The position numbers and the translations under genes were made by a program. The notes under the pieces are model-generated. The model worked only from the letters and a program-made list of their open reading frames with translations, was not told the origin of the DNA and searched no databases. Shown in pieces: positions 52,296-60,580 of a stretch of 64,000 nt of DNA. How positions within the stretch are numbered: the first letter of the stretch is position 1; each line of letters starts with the position of its first letter. The stretch is from Streptomyces drozdowiczii (GTDB lineage Bacteria > Actinomycetota > Actinomycetes > Streptomycetales > Streptomycetaceae): the NCBI RefSeq assembly GCF_026167665.1, contig NZ_CP098740.1, forward strand, positions 7,192,001 through 7,256,000, read 5' to 3'.

Positions 52296-54874
52296 GCGGT
52301 CACCTCCAAGGCTTCTTCGTCCAGCGGGCGGGCGGCGAGCTCGGGCAGGCGCTGCGGCCACGGAGCGGGCCGGGCCGGGGTGGGGTGGGCCTGGGTGTGC
52401 AGCTGCTCCAGCCGTACGGCGAGCAGGTGCTCGGCGGTGCGGGTCTGGGCCTTCGCGGCGGCCTCGGTCGCGGCGCGTTGGGCGTCGTTGCTGTCGGGCA
52501 GCGCCTGGTGCCAGGGCTTGGCGAGCTCGGTGGCGTACGCCTTGCGGGCTTCAGCCTGGGCCTGCGTGCTGCGACCGAGCATCACCAGGGCCTCGTGCCG
52601 GTAGTCCGCGGCCGCGCTCTCAGCGGTCACGAACGCGTTGTGCGCGGCGGCGTCCTCGACGGCGTCCGGGCCGGCTGCCGCCAGAGCGGCCGGGTCGGTG
52701 ATCTCCTGGAACTGGGCCCACGAGGTGGCGATGGCGTCCTCGATGGCCGTGCGGACCTCGGCGGCAACGGCCGCGACGGCGGCCGGGCTGGTCGGGTCGG
52801 CCGACCATGTGGCTGCGAGGAGACCGGCCTCGCCGATCAGGGCCTCGGCCTGGCGCCGGTGGTCGCACGTCTCGCACAGCCCGGCCGACCGCTCCCGGCC
52901 GCAGTCCTGGCACGCCATGGCCTGCCGGACCGCCGCGTCGGCCGACGCCCGCTCCCGCACGATGGCGGCCTGCGCCTCGGCCTCGGCACGGGCCGCCGCA
53001 CGCTGGGCTGCCCGCTGCTGGGCCTCGGCCTGACGGGACACGAAGTCGGCGGCCTCGGCCTCGGCATGAGTGCGGAGCCGGGCCTCAATCTCCCGGAACC
53101 GCGCGTCCGTCTCCAGGCCGGGCAGCTCCTGGTCGACCTCGGCCGCGATCCGCACCCGCCAGGCCCGGCGCGCGTGCAGGATGTTGTCGCAGTTGTCGCA
53201 GTCGGCGCCGGTGTCGATCCGGACGCCGTCGTCGCACCGCACGTCCGAGCACGATGGTCGGCGCACCAGCCCGCGGTGGGTGATCCACCCGTACGGGCGC
53301 GCGATCAGGGCCTCGCCGCCGGTCTCGTCGAGCCGGGACGTCAGCCGGACGGCCAGCACCGACGGTGCCTGCGTCGGCCACTCCAGCACGGTCCGCAGCT
53401 GTGCCAGCTCCGCCTTCGCGACGTCCACGACCCGGTCCTGCTGCCAGCGGTTCAGCTTCGTCCACAGCCAGGACACCGGCGTCAGAGCCACCCGCAGGTC
53501 AAGATCGGCGGGAAGCTCCGGCCGCCCCTGCCGCTGCGTCTTTCGACCACCCACGACCGTCAGCCGGGCACCGGCACCAACGCCGACGCTGCCTGCCTGC
53601 TGCTTGTCGACCGGTGACTTGGTGGGCTTTTCACCGCGCAGCGGGTCGGCCCCGGCCACCTGGCTCCCGGGCTCGGCCACGGCGGTCTCGTTGTTGGAGG
53701 CCTGGTCCTCGCGCACGCACACGCGTCCCGGCCGACGGCCGTCAGCTCCACGGCCTTCGCCGGAAAAGCCACCAGAGAGCTGCTGAGGAACTACAGGAGT
53801 AACCAGGTAAGGGTGGTCAGAGTGAAGGGCTGCCGCAACGTCGGGCTCTGCAACATCCGCCCCATCAGTCACCGGCACGCCGCTGACCTGGGATTCCGCC
53901 GCCAGGTTGGGCGCCTCACTAGGCCCTGCCGCAACGTCGGGGTCTGAAAACTCGGACTCCAGGGCCTCCGCGCGGTCCTCCTGGACGTCGTCGCCGACCG
54001 TACGCCCGTGCGCGGAGGCAACCGCCGGCACCATCAGCCGTGACCGGTTCGGCATGCGTGAGCCCGTCTTCAGCCGTACCCGCAGCACCAGCTCCCGGTC
54101 CTCCAGACGCTTCAGCACCCGCTCCCCCGCCGACGCCGTACACCCCAGCAGCCGCGCCACCGTCGCCGCCGCGCGGCCGCGCTTGGTGTCCACGCTCCCG
54201 CCGCACTGCCGCACCCGCCCGGTCTCCCGCGCCTCCAGCACCAGCAACAGCAGCGCCAAACGGTCCGTCGCAGCCCCCCGACCGGTACGCGTACCGATCA
54301 GCCCGGCCGGAGTGACCCGGCCATCCTTGTGCTTCCAGCCCGGCGCCATCACGGCCTCGAACAACCGCTGCAACGTCGCGTACTCCTTCTTCGCGAGATC
54401 CAGCGGGTGCCCGACGACGTCCTGCGCCGCCCACAGCGGCAGCACCTTGCACTCCAGACCGGTGTTCTCGCGGAACTCACCCTCCGACGCATCGGCGGAC
54501 ACCACGCCCGACCGCTTCAGCGCCGGGACCACCACGGAGGCCGTGTACGACGCGGACATCCCGATCCACCGGCCCAGCTCGGAGGTGCGGATCTCCACCA
54601 CACCGGTCTCCCACGGCGTACGCGACGCCAGCACCAGCACCGCCAGACGTACCGCGTCCGACGCGCCGTCCAGAGCGGGGACGTCCAGCAGCGCGTGCAC
54701 CGCAGCCCGCAGCTGTGCCCGAGTGCGACGCCCGAGCGCCAGCGGATGACCGGGCACCGGGGCCCTTGCCGGGCCGGCCTGTGGCGAGACCGGCCCGAAC
54801 TGGGTCCGCCTCAGGACGCGCCGAGGCCCCGCGACAAGCGGGACAGCGCTCTGCCTCACCGCGGCCGCGCTCAT
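52292..54874 (-). CDS. Large winged-helix DNA-binding protein with two zinc knuckles
   Basis: 860 residues. Residues 50-290 form a winged-helix region (LAVLVLASRTPWETGVVEIR, TSELGRWIGMSASYTASVVV, PALKRSGVVSA) like plasmid initiator or HTH_36 proteins. A low-complexity linker spans about 290-430. Then come CSDVRCDDGVRIDTGADCDNC-type cysteines, an Ala/Glu coiled coil and a CQDCGRERSAGLCETCDHRR zinc motif. Probably a plasmid replication- or copy-control-type DNA-binding protein. A definite role cannot be read from sequence. Confidence 0.65.
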   Translation of the reverse strand: MSAAAVRQSAVPLVAGPRRVLRRTQFGPVSPQAGPARAPVPGHPLALGRRTRAQLRAAVHALLDVPALDGASDAVRLAVLVLASRTPWETGVVEIRTSELGRWIGMSASYTASVVVPALKRSGVVSADASEGEFRENTGLECKVLPLWAAQDVVGHPLDLAKKEYATLQRLFEAVMAPGWKHKDGRVTPAGLIGTRTGRGAATDRLALLLLVLEARETGRVRQCGGSVDTKRGRAAATVARLLGCTASAGERVLKRLEDRELVLRVRLKTGSRMPNRSRLMVPAVASAHGRTVGDDVQEDRAEALESEFSDPDVAAGPSEAPNLAAESQVSGVPVTDGADVAEPDVAAALHSDHPYLVTPVVPQQLSGGFSGEGRGADGRRPGRVCVREDQASNNETAVAEPGSQVAGADPLRGEKPTKSPVDKQQAGSVGVGAGARLTVVGGRKTQRQGRPELPADLDLRVALTPVSWLWTKLNRWQQDRVVDVAKAELAQLRTVLEWPTQAPSVLAVRLTSRLDETGGEALIARPYGWITHRGLVRRPSCSDVRCDDGVRIDTGADCDNCDNILHARRAWRVRIAAEVDQELPGLETDARFREIEARLRTHAEAEAADFVSRQAEAQQRAAQRAAARAEAEAQAAIVRERASADAAVRQAMACQDCGRERSAGLCETCDHRRQAEALIGEAGLLAATWSADPTSPAAVAAVAAEVRTAIEDAIATSWAQFQEITDPAALAAAGPDAVEDAAAHNAFVTAESAAADYRHEALVMLGRSTQAQAEARKAYATELAKPWHQALPDSNDAQRAATEAAAKAQTRTAEHLLAVRLEQLHTQAHPTPARPAPWPQRLPELAARPLDEEALEVTA

Positions 54875-55376
54875 TGGACCACCGCCACTGTCGGGGCGGT
54901 GAAATCAGGGGCGACAGACGTGATCACGCCCAGCACAAGGGTGGACGGGACGCGAAACGTGACACCGGTCTTGGGAATTTTTCGGCTGGCGGCAGTGACA
55001 CGGTGCCGCCAGCAGTGGCGCGAGGGGCGCATGGTGGGTGGAACTCCCCTGGTAGGGGAGCCGTGACCAGCAGATGTGACCCGACAGGAAACCCGGATGG
55101 TGGCGGACTGCTACACGGACCGCTTATTCTGGGTACAGGTGACTGCGCGGGCCTATACAGGCCCACGGGCATCACCCCGGCGAGGTCACCTCACCGGACA
55201 CGACTCGGAGCTGTGGAAGGCGTGCGAGTCGGTAGCTAGAAGGCCGTTCTTTCCTGGCAGGGAAAGGACGGCCTTGCTCGTTCTACGGGGATCGAGCAGA
55301 GTTCATCATGGCCACATCCTGTCACTAATTGATGCCCCGCTGTGAGTGGCGGAGTTGGGAACCGTCGAGCGCTGAC
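54875..55376. other. 500-bp intergenic region with one terminator
   Basis: No supported gene. It contains the upstream region of the 860-residue gene on its left and the terminator at 55240-55275 on its right. A plus-strand frame at 55076-55345 lacks ribosome site and coding-like composition. Confidence 0.4.
55240..55275. terminator. Terminator hairpin
   Basis: AAGGCCGTTCTTTCC (55240-55254) pairs with GGAAAGGACGGCCTT (55261-55275) with one mismatch and a 6-nt loop. It lies about 100 bp beyond the stop of the minus-strand XRE/TPR gene. Confidence 0.65.
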
Positions 55377-56630
55377 TCAGTCGAGGGCATCGGCTCGTTC
55401 TGCCAGGTCAAGCAATTCGCGCGACGCGTTCGGGCCAGCGATGAAGACCAGGTCACGGATCGTCGCGCGTGCAGCCTGGTGGGTTTGGATAATTTCCGGC
55501 GCGACTACCTCGGCGCGCAGTAGGCAGTCGAGGGCCTCGCCCCCGTGGCGCCTCTGCGCGTGAGCTCGCCCCAAGTTCATCAGCAGCCTCCCCTGACGTT
55601 CAGGCGAGAGGCCCTCGGGATCAATCGAGAGTCCGATGTCCAGGGCCTCGCCTGCGTCGCCAAGGTCCACCGCAGTGCTCACAGCTTGGATCTCGACGTT
55701 GACGGGGCCGAACTCCAGGTTGAAGTAGTTGCGGTTCTCGCCAAGCCGGGCCGCGATACCTCTGGCAGCGCTGATCTCTCTCTTGGCCTCGGCGCGGGCA
55801 CCTGCCCGCGCGTGCACCAGAGCCATGGCCAGATGGAGTGAACCAAGGACCGATAGCGCCGGCGGCGAGCTGTCCGCCAGCTCATCTAGAGCGTCGATAG
55901 CCGTGCGAGCCGCGTGTTCGGCCTGGCCAAGGCTACGGAGCCGCACAAACGCCTGCACCATGCGGAAGACACTCGCGCACACATGCAGCGGGTCGCCTGA
56001 CCGCTCGGCGGCGAAGATGGCGCGGTCGGCTGCCACCCATGCAGCGTCAGCTTCGTCCTGGCGGACGAACGCCGCCGAAAGAGCCTGGTACGCCCGAGAC
56101 ACCAACAAGTAGAGCTCGGTCCGATCCGCCTGTGGAGCCGTGCGAGCGGCCTGTTCGAGTGCTGGCAGTAGGTCGACGGCCATGGTGCTGACCTGGGCAA
56201 GGTGCCCCGCATGGGTCAGGTCCCAGAGGTCATCGACGTCCCCGCGCAGTGTGTCCACTGGGCTGTTCGCGCTATCCGTGCCGGCAAGCAGAGTTCGGAG
56301 CGCGGGGTGGCCGGAGATGAGCCGACGCGTCTCGTCTAGATCGTTGGACAGCGAGAGCGGGGCAGGAGCGGATAGCTCTGCGCCGATACCCGACGGCGCG
56401 CCGGGGCGTAGTTGCTGGACAGAGACCCCTAGTTCATCTGCGAGTTGCTGCAGTAGATCAACACGCCGCACGGGTTGGACACCTCGCTCCACCTGAGACA
56501 TCCAACTGCTCGTCTTCCCCAGCGCCGCCGCGAGGCTGATCTGAGTACGACCGCGTTCTTTGCGGAACTTCTGGACGCGCTGACCGAAGGCTCGGTCAGT
56601 CGAATCGACGTCCTTTCCTGTCGGCTTCAC
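55377..56630 (-). CDS. XRE regulator with C-terminal TPR-like domain
   Basis: 417 residues: HTH at about 15-70 (RVQKFRKERGRTQISLAAAL, GKTSSWMSQVERGVQPVRRV), then helical repeats to the end (AYQALSAAFVRQDEADAAWV, LLMNLGRAHAQRRHGGEALD). This architecture is typical of Streptomyces regulators that sense a ligand or peptide through TPRs. Its start overlaps the stop of the monooxygenase-like gene as ATGA, so the two form an operon. Confidence 0.85.
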   Translation of the reverse strand: MKPTGKDVDSTDRAFGQRVQKFRKERGRTQISLAAALGKTSSWMSQVERGVQPVRRVDLLQQLADELGVSVQQLRPGAPSGIGAELSAPAPLSLSNDLDETRRLISGHPALRTLLAGTDSANSPVDTLRGDVDDLWDLTHAGHLAQVSTMAVDLLPALEQAARTAPQADRTELYLLVSRAYQALSAAFVRQDEADAAWVAADRAIFAAERSGDPLHVCASVFRMVQAFVRLRSLGQAEHAARTAIDALDELADSSPPALSVLGSLHLAMALVHARAGARAEAKREISAARGIAARLGENRNYFNLEFGPVNVEIQAVSTAVDLGDAGEALDIGLSIDPEGLSPERQGRLLMNLGRAHAQRRHGGEALDCLLRAEVVAPEIIQTHQAARATIRDLVFIAGPNASRELLDLAERADALD

Positions 56631-56956
56631 GGCCCCTCCGTCTCTGGACGCTTGCTGAGGCTCCTCAGCTCATCCAGAAAGGTCACCTCGGTGCTGACGA
56701 GGTACTGCTCGCGCGCGGCGAGGAACTGCTTGGTATGCGCCGCTTCCTCGTGCGCCTGGAAGGCGGCGCGGTCGGCATAGAGCTCGTAGAAGATCCGTAC
56801 CAGCGGCTCGTTGACCGGCGCGTGCACGGTGTAGATGACTGTGCCGGGCTCCCTACGGATGCCCCTGGCGGCCTGCTCGACGAGCTCGTCGAACCCCTGG
56901 GCAGCTCCGCTGTCTCGTAGGGCGAACCGCACCATCAGCGCAAAACCGCCAGTCAC
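56627..56956 (-). CDS. Antibiotic biosynthesis monooxygenase (ABM)-fold protein
   Basis: 109 residues of the dimeric alpha/beta ABM/YgiN fold: FALMVRFALRDSGAAQGFDE, PGTVIYTVHAPVNEPLVRIF, YELYADRAAFQAHEEAAHTK. Members are cofactor-free quinol or aromatic oxygenases or small-molecule binders. The GTG at 56956 follows GGGAGGG; the longer ATG 56998 lacks one. Coupled to the XRE/TPR regulator. Confidence 0.8.
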   Translation of the reverse strand: MTGGFALMVRFALRDSGAAQGFDELVEQAARGIRREPGTVIYTVHAPVNEPLVRIFYELYADRAAFQAHEEAAHTKQFLAAREQYLVSTEVTFLDELRSLSKRPETEGP

Positions 56957-57018
56957 GGGCCCTCCCTCTGCTCTCTCATCCAGATGCGTCACGGACACAT
57001 TCTCACATCAGGCGCCGC

Positions 57019-57070
57019 AGTGCTAGGTAGCACTCCAACTGTTGACTCGCACAAAAAGTGCTAGTAGCTT
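57019..57070 (+). promoter_or_regulatory. Possible promoter and palindrome upstream of the ABM operon
   Basis: AGTGCTAGGTAGCACT (57019-57034) is a palindrome with a 4-bp centre. Next to it TTGACT (57042-57047) and TAGCTT (57065-57070) are 17 bp apart on the plus strand. No gene starts within 560 bp on that strand, so the transcript, if real, would be a long leader or non-coding. Confidence 0.35.
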
Positions 57071-57636
57071 CTGTGGTGCGCCCGGACACGCCTGGACTCC
57101 AGACACGGAATGGAAGCGCCTGCCCCGCGCAGCGCGGGTTGAGAACTCCACAGAGCGATCCACCACCGCAGTCCCGCTGTGACCACGCCGGCCGGGGGTG
57201 AGTGGAGATCCGTCGCGAGGCGCCATTACCAGTGGTGGTGGTAGCCAACACGCACGACAACCCGCCGGGCGCAGCGTCAGCTGCGACCAGGGGAGCAACT
57301 GCCCTGGTGCGGATTACTGGTGGTTAGTGCGGAGGGTGGGCACCCTCGCGACGCAAAAGAACGTGTGCGGCAGACATCGGCCTGAAGGGATCTCTCAGGG
57401 CGCACCACGCGATTCCGCACACACACGAGATCTGGGGTCAGAGGGGGACACCACTGATCACCGAGCCAAATACCCACTACGTGTAGCCCTGCGCTACCCG
57501 TGGCCGCCGTACATGCACCTCGGTACATGTACGGCGGCGGCGGGGGCCAGCAGGGCCCAACCACGACGCACCCCCCGGGCTTAGGCCCCCGGGGGTGCGT
57601 CTTCGCAGCTCACCCTCTCTCGAAGGGCAAACGCGC
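57071..57636. other. Long gene-free leader before the whiB-like gene
   Basis: About 565 bp without a supported coding sequence. It contains the hairpin at 57565-57601 and a short GTACATG-rich inverted pair near 57510-57530. It could hold the promoter of the following operon or a small RNA. I cannot call either by eye. Confidence 0.35.
57565..57601. terminator. Strong GC hairpin before the whiB-like gene
   Basis: GACGCACCCCC...(57565 on) pairs with GGGGGTGCGTC ending at 57601 around a TTAG-type loop. It lies 35 bp upstream of the WhiB-like start, so it is either a terminator of leader transcription or an attenuator. Confidence 0.55.
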
Positions 57637-58188
57637 ATGCACAGGATGACATCCACTCAGGCCCGGCACACGCGCCGGGCCGTACTCCAGGCCGCGGTCG
57701 ACGCCGGCGCTCGCTGCGCCAGCGGCGTCAGCGGCGACCCGGACCTGTTCTTCCGCGCCGACCGCGAGCCGATCGGCGAGTGGCAGGCCCGCCGCGCCGA
57801 GGCGATCCGGCTCTGCACCGGCTGCCCCGTCCGGGCGGCCTGCGAGGAGCTCGCCCTGCGCGACGGCGACGGCCGCGCCAGCCAGGACGACATGGTCCGC
57901 GCGGGGCTGACCGGCCCCGAACTCGCCGCCGTCCGCACCGCCCACGCCGTACGCCTGGCCGCCGCCACCGCCGCGGACCGGGACACCGAGCAGCGCGAGC
58001 TCAACGACCTGGTCACCCAGGTCCAGCACGAGGCCACCTCCACCCTCGACCGCACGGTCGAGGGTGAGCGGATCCCGCCCAGCCGGGTGCAGGCCGAGCA
58101 GAACGTGCTGATCAGCCTCCTCACGGCACGGATCCGCGAACTCCGGTCGGCCCGACGGGCCCGCAACGGCTGGGAGGTCGCGGCATGA
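57637..58188 (+). CDS. WhiB-like iron-sulfur regulator
   Basis: 183 residues with the four-Cys Wbl signature: one Cys in GARCASGVSGDPDLFF, then CTGCPVRAAC, with GLTGPE in place of the usual GGLTEEE turn. It has a long C-terminal helical extension (QVQHEATSTLDRTVEGERIP). Wbl proteins bind a 4Fe-4S cluster and work with sigma factor. Plasmid- and phage-borne versions are known. It heads a plus-strand run of overlapping genes: the stop overlaps the next ATG. Confidence 0.85.
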   Translation: MHRMTSTQARHTRRAVLQAAVDAGARCASGVSGDPDLFFRADREPIGEWQARRAEAIRLCTGCPVRAACEELALRDGDGRASQDDMVRAGLTGPELAAVRTAHAVRLAAATAADRDTEQRELNDLVTQVQHEATSTLDRTVEGERIPPSRVQAEQNVLISLLTARIRELRSARRARNGWEVAA

Positions 58189-58586
58189 CCACGACCCTCA
58201 CCCCGATCAGCGCTCTGAACGGCGCCAGCCTCGCCCCCGCCATCGTCGCCCCGCGTGCCGGAAAGATCGACGACATCGGCAGCGAGGACGACGCCCGCGG
58301 CTACGAGCGCGACGAGACCGACCAGCACCACCAGCTCGTCGACCGTCTGGTCGCTGACGGCGACACCCGCGCCCGGGCCGCCGGGCGACGGGCCCGTCGC
58401 ACGCTCGCCGAGATGCAGCCCGACTATGTGCGCCAGCCCGTGCTGAGGATGGTCGGTCCGCTGACGTTCAGGTCGGCAGACGGCCCGTGCCCGCTGTGCG
58501 ACCGGTGGAACTGCACCCCCAACACTTGTCCTCCTGGGGTCGCGCCCCCGGTGCTGGCCGCGAGCACGGCGGGGGTGACCCGATGA
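58185..58586 (+). CDS. Hypothetical protein with Cys cluster
   Basis: 133 residues: a disordered start, a charged helix (EDDARGYERDETDQHHQLVD), and CPLCDRWNCTPNTCPPG near the end, a probable zinc site. It starts and ends in ATGA overlaps with its neighbours. Function unknown. Confidence 0.6.
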   Translation: MTTTLTPISALNGASLAPAIVAPRAGKIDDIGSEDDARGYERDETDQHHQLVDRLVADGDTRARAAGRRARRTLAEMQPDYVRQPVLRMVGPLTFRSADGPCPLCDRWNCTPNTCPPGVAPPVLAASTAGVTR

Positions 58587-58714
58587 CCTGCTCCTCCTGC
58601 GGCGGGACTGGACAGAAGATGGTCACCGTCAACCACGTCGGCGGGGACGGCACCCCGTACCAGTCCGTCGAGATGCAGACCTGCACCTCCTGCGGCGGCA
58701 CCGGCCAGAAGTAG
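58583..58714 (+). CDS. Mini DnaJ-type zinc-finger protein
   Basis: 43 residues containing two CxxCGGTGQK knuckles (CSSCGGTGQK and CTSCGGTGQK) joined by a beta hairpin, the same unit as a single DnaJ zinc finger. It overlaps the previous stop as ATGA. Probably a small protein-binding zinc peptide. Confidence 0.65.
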   Translation: MTCSSCGGTGQKMVTVNHVGGDGTPYQSVEMQTCTSCGGTGQK

Positions 58715-58720
58715 AGCCGC

Positions 58721-58915
58721 GTGCGTCACATACGAGCCGCCCGGGCCGCGCAGCAACGCGCGGCCCGGGCCATCACCGCACGCGGCCTGGCCCACCCGCT
58801 CACCCGCATCCTGCTCGCGGCCGCCGCCACGGCGGCCGCGCAGGCATGGGAGGCAGGCCACCGCGTCACCGACATCCACCCCGCACAACCTGATCGGAAA
58901 CACCTCGGTGGCTGA
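58721..58915 (+). CDS. Small Ala/Arg-rich helical protein
   Basis: 64 residues (RHIRAARAAQQRAARAITAR, LLAAAATAAAQAWEAG). No known motif. GTG start 6 bp after the previous stop. Overlaps the next gene by 8 bp, which supports translation. Confidence 0.45.
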   Translation: MRHIRAARAAQQRAARAITARGLAHPLTRILLAAAATAAAQAWEAGHRVTDIHPAQPDRKHLGG

Positions 58916-59081
58916 CAGCCTCCACACCCGATACATGGCCGCCAGCACCGCCTGGCGCACCCACCGCAACACCTGCTCGCCCTGCCGGAGCGGCCAGCAC
59001 TGTGAGACCGGCGCCCAACTGTTCGAGCGGTTCGCCCGGCTGCAGGACGCCTACCTCGCCGAGCAGAGGCGCAAGCGCTGA
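58908..59081 (+). CDS. Small Cys-rich protein
   Basis: 57 residues: TAWRTHRNTCSPCRSGQHC followed by a helix AQLFERFARLQDAYLAEQRR. Three Cys (CxxC and one more) may bind zinc. This C-x2-C-x5-C type is common in Streptomyces plasmid runs. Function unknown. Confidence 0.55.
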   Translation: MADSLHTRYMAASTAWRTHRNTCSPCRSGQHCETGAQLFERFARLQDAYLAEQRRKR

Positions 59082-59137
59082 CCGCCTGGCGGGAGGAACC
59101 ACCAACTGGGCTCCCGCCCCCAGTTGCTTTACCGGGT

Positions 59138-59162
59138 CGGCCGCCCGCACCACGGGCGGCCG
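59138..59162. terminator. Terminator hairpin
   Basis: CGGCCGCCCG (59138-59147) and CGGGCGGCCG (59153-59162) form a perfect 10-bp stem with a 5-nt loop, 56 bp after the preceding stop. Confidence 0.6.
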
Positions 59163-59222
59163 GCTCTTCGCATCCCCGGATCCGGGCATCGACCCGGTTC
59201 GACTCCATCTCAGGAGGCGCCC

Positions 59223-59543
59223 ATGCGCACCATCCGCCGCGACGGCTGGACCGCCGCCGACTACGACTCCCAGCAGATCCTCCACGAGCTCGGACACCGA
59301 GACGCCGTCGCCCGGGTGAACCGGGCCCGCCGCCCCCACCCGGTCCGCCGGGCCTGGCACACGCTGCGCACCCGGCTGCACCGCCCCGCCCCGAACACCC
59401 CGTGCATCGACTGGGTCGCAGCCAGGGCGGCCGCCGACGCCGTCAACCGCGGCGAGGGTGACGAGGCCGACCGCATCGTCATGGCCACGGCTGACCCCCA
59501 CGCCACCTCATTCGCGACGTTCCGCCTCCTCAACGCCGAATGA
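59223..59543 (+). CDS. Hypothetical protein
   Basis: 106 residues: MRTIRRDGWTAADYDSQQIL, an Arg-rich middle, and WVAARAAADAVNRGEGDEAD with a helical end. No family recognised. ATG 59223 has an ideal AGGAGG upstream, so expression is likely. Confidence 0.55.
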   Translation: MRTIRRDGWTAADYDSQQILHELGHRDAVARVNRARRPHPVRRAWHTLRTRLHRPAPNTPCIDWVAARAAADAVNRGEGDEADRIVMATADPHATSFATFRLLNAE

Positions 59544-59649
59544 CCCGTCTGTCGGTTGCCTCCTCCGCCCGTCCCGGCCCCGCGCCGGTACGGACGGGGC
59601 CGAGGGGAGCCGGACAGCCCGGACCGCCTCGCTACGACAGGAGTTCACG

Positions 59650-60036
59650 ATGGCGTTCGACATGAGCAAGTTCGGTGGCGGCCGCTGGGTCAAAACCCAT
59701 CCGAACAACGTCCACACCCACGGCTCGCTCGAGCCTGTGCTGAGCATCCTCGATGTGCGGGGCTTCGCGCTGCACGACCTGTTCCTGGTCGGCATCAACG
59801 ACAACTGCGGCTCGATCGTGCTGCCCACCGAGTCCCGGGCTGAGAACGCCGCCGCCGCGCTGGAGCCCGCCTACAAGACCCGAGTGCATCTGATGGGCCG
59901 CCGGGACGGCGAGGACGTGTGGGCGACCGACTACACCCGTCGCGTGCTGGACGGCACCACCCTGTCGGCCTTCATCACCGACCTCACGCTGAAGGACGGC
60001 CGCCAGGTCATCAAGGACGGCCGCTGGATGCACTGA
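59650..60036 (+). CDS. Hypothetical protein
   Basis: 128 residues, mixed alpha/beta (KFGGGRWVKTHPNNVHTHGS, FALHDLFLVGINDNCGSIVL, DVWATDYTRRVLDGTTLSAF). No known domain. ATG 59650 follows CAGGAG. Codon use is typical of a real Streptomyces gene. Confidence 0.6.
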   Translation: MAFDMSKFGGGRWVKTHPNNVHTHGSLEPVLSILDVRGFALHDLFLVGINDNCGSIVLPTESRAENAAAALEPAYKTRVHLMGRRDGEDVWATDYTRRVLDGTTLSAFITDLTLKDGRQVIKDGRWMH

Positions 60037-60146
60037 TGCATCGGCCTGCCGACTGCCTCCCCTGCCTGCACCGTCGGACCAGCCGGCGCGGGCAGGGCAG
60101 CGGGGAGCCGGACAGTCCGGACGCACATCACCGAGAAGGAGTCATC

Positions 60147-60514
60147 GTGCGCAGCAGCACCGAGAAGACCACCTCGTCGTCAACGTCTTCGAGGACGGCG
60201 ACTACGTCCTGTACCGCGACCCGGCCATGTTCTGGACCGGGCAGAACGGCCACACCTTCGTCTGCAAGGTCACGCGTGCCTGGACGAGCGGCACGTACGA
60301 GCTGACCGCGCTGTCCTCCGGCCGCCTGATCGCCTGCGCGCGGCCCGAATATATGCGGCTGCTGCCGCCGATCGACGCGATGCGTGACATCGACACCGCC
60401 CCGCTGCACACCGACCGGGCGGCCGACGACATGACCGCGGCCGCGCTCGCCTGGCTCACCCAGCAGCATGCCACCGCCAACACGCCGCCCGAGCTGCCTG
60501 CCCCGCGCGGCTGA
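60147..60514 (+). CDS. Hypothetical protein (apparent frameshift near the start)
   Basis: About 122 residues. GTG 60147 after AAGGAG opens RSSTEKT, then one missing base near 60165 separates it from LVVNVFEDGDYVLYRDPAMF and the rest (FWTGQNGHTFVCKVTRAW, ELTALSSGRLIACARPEYM). A shorter start at ATG 60227 would leave conserved-looking sequence untranslated. Function unknown. Confidence 0.55.
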
Positions 60515-60580
60515 ACCCGCCCACCCCGCACAACTGCCGCCCCGGCCTTCGGGGCGGCACCCGAACTGGAAGGAGGCGGC

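Noticed and set aside
57198..57584. A 128-codon plus-strand frame before the whiB-like gene
   Set aside because: It has no ribosome site and mixed composition, ends inside a hairpin, and shows no family pattern. It is more likely leader or intergenic DNA.
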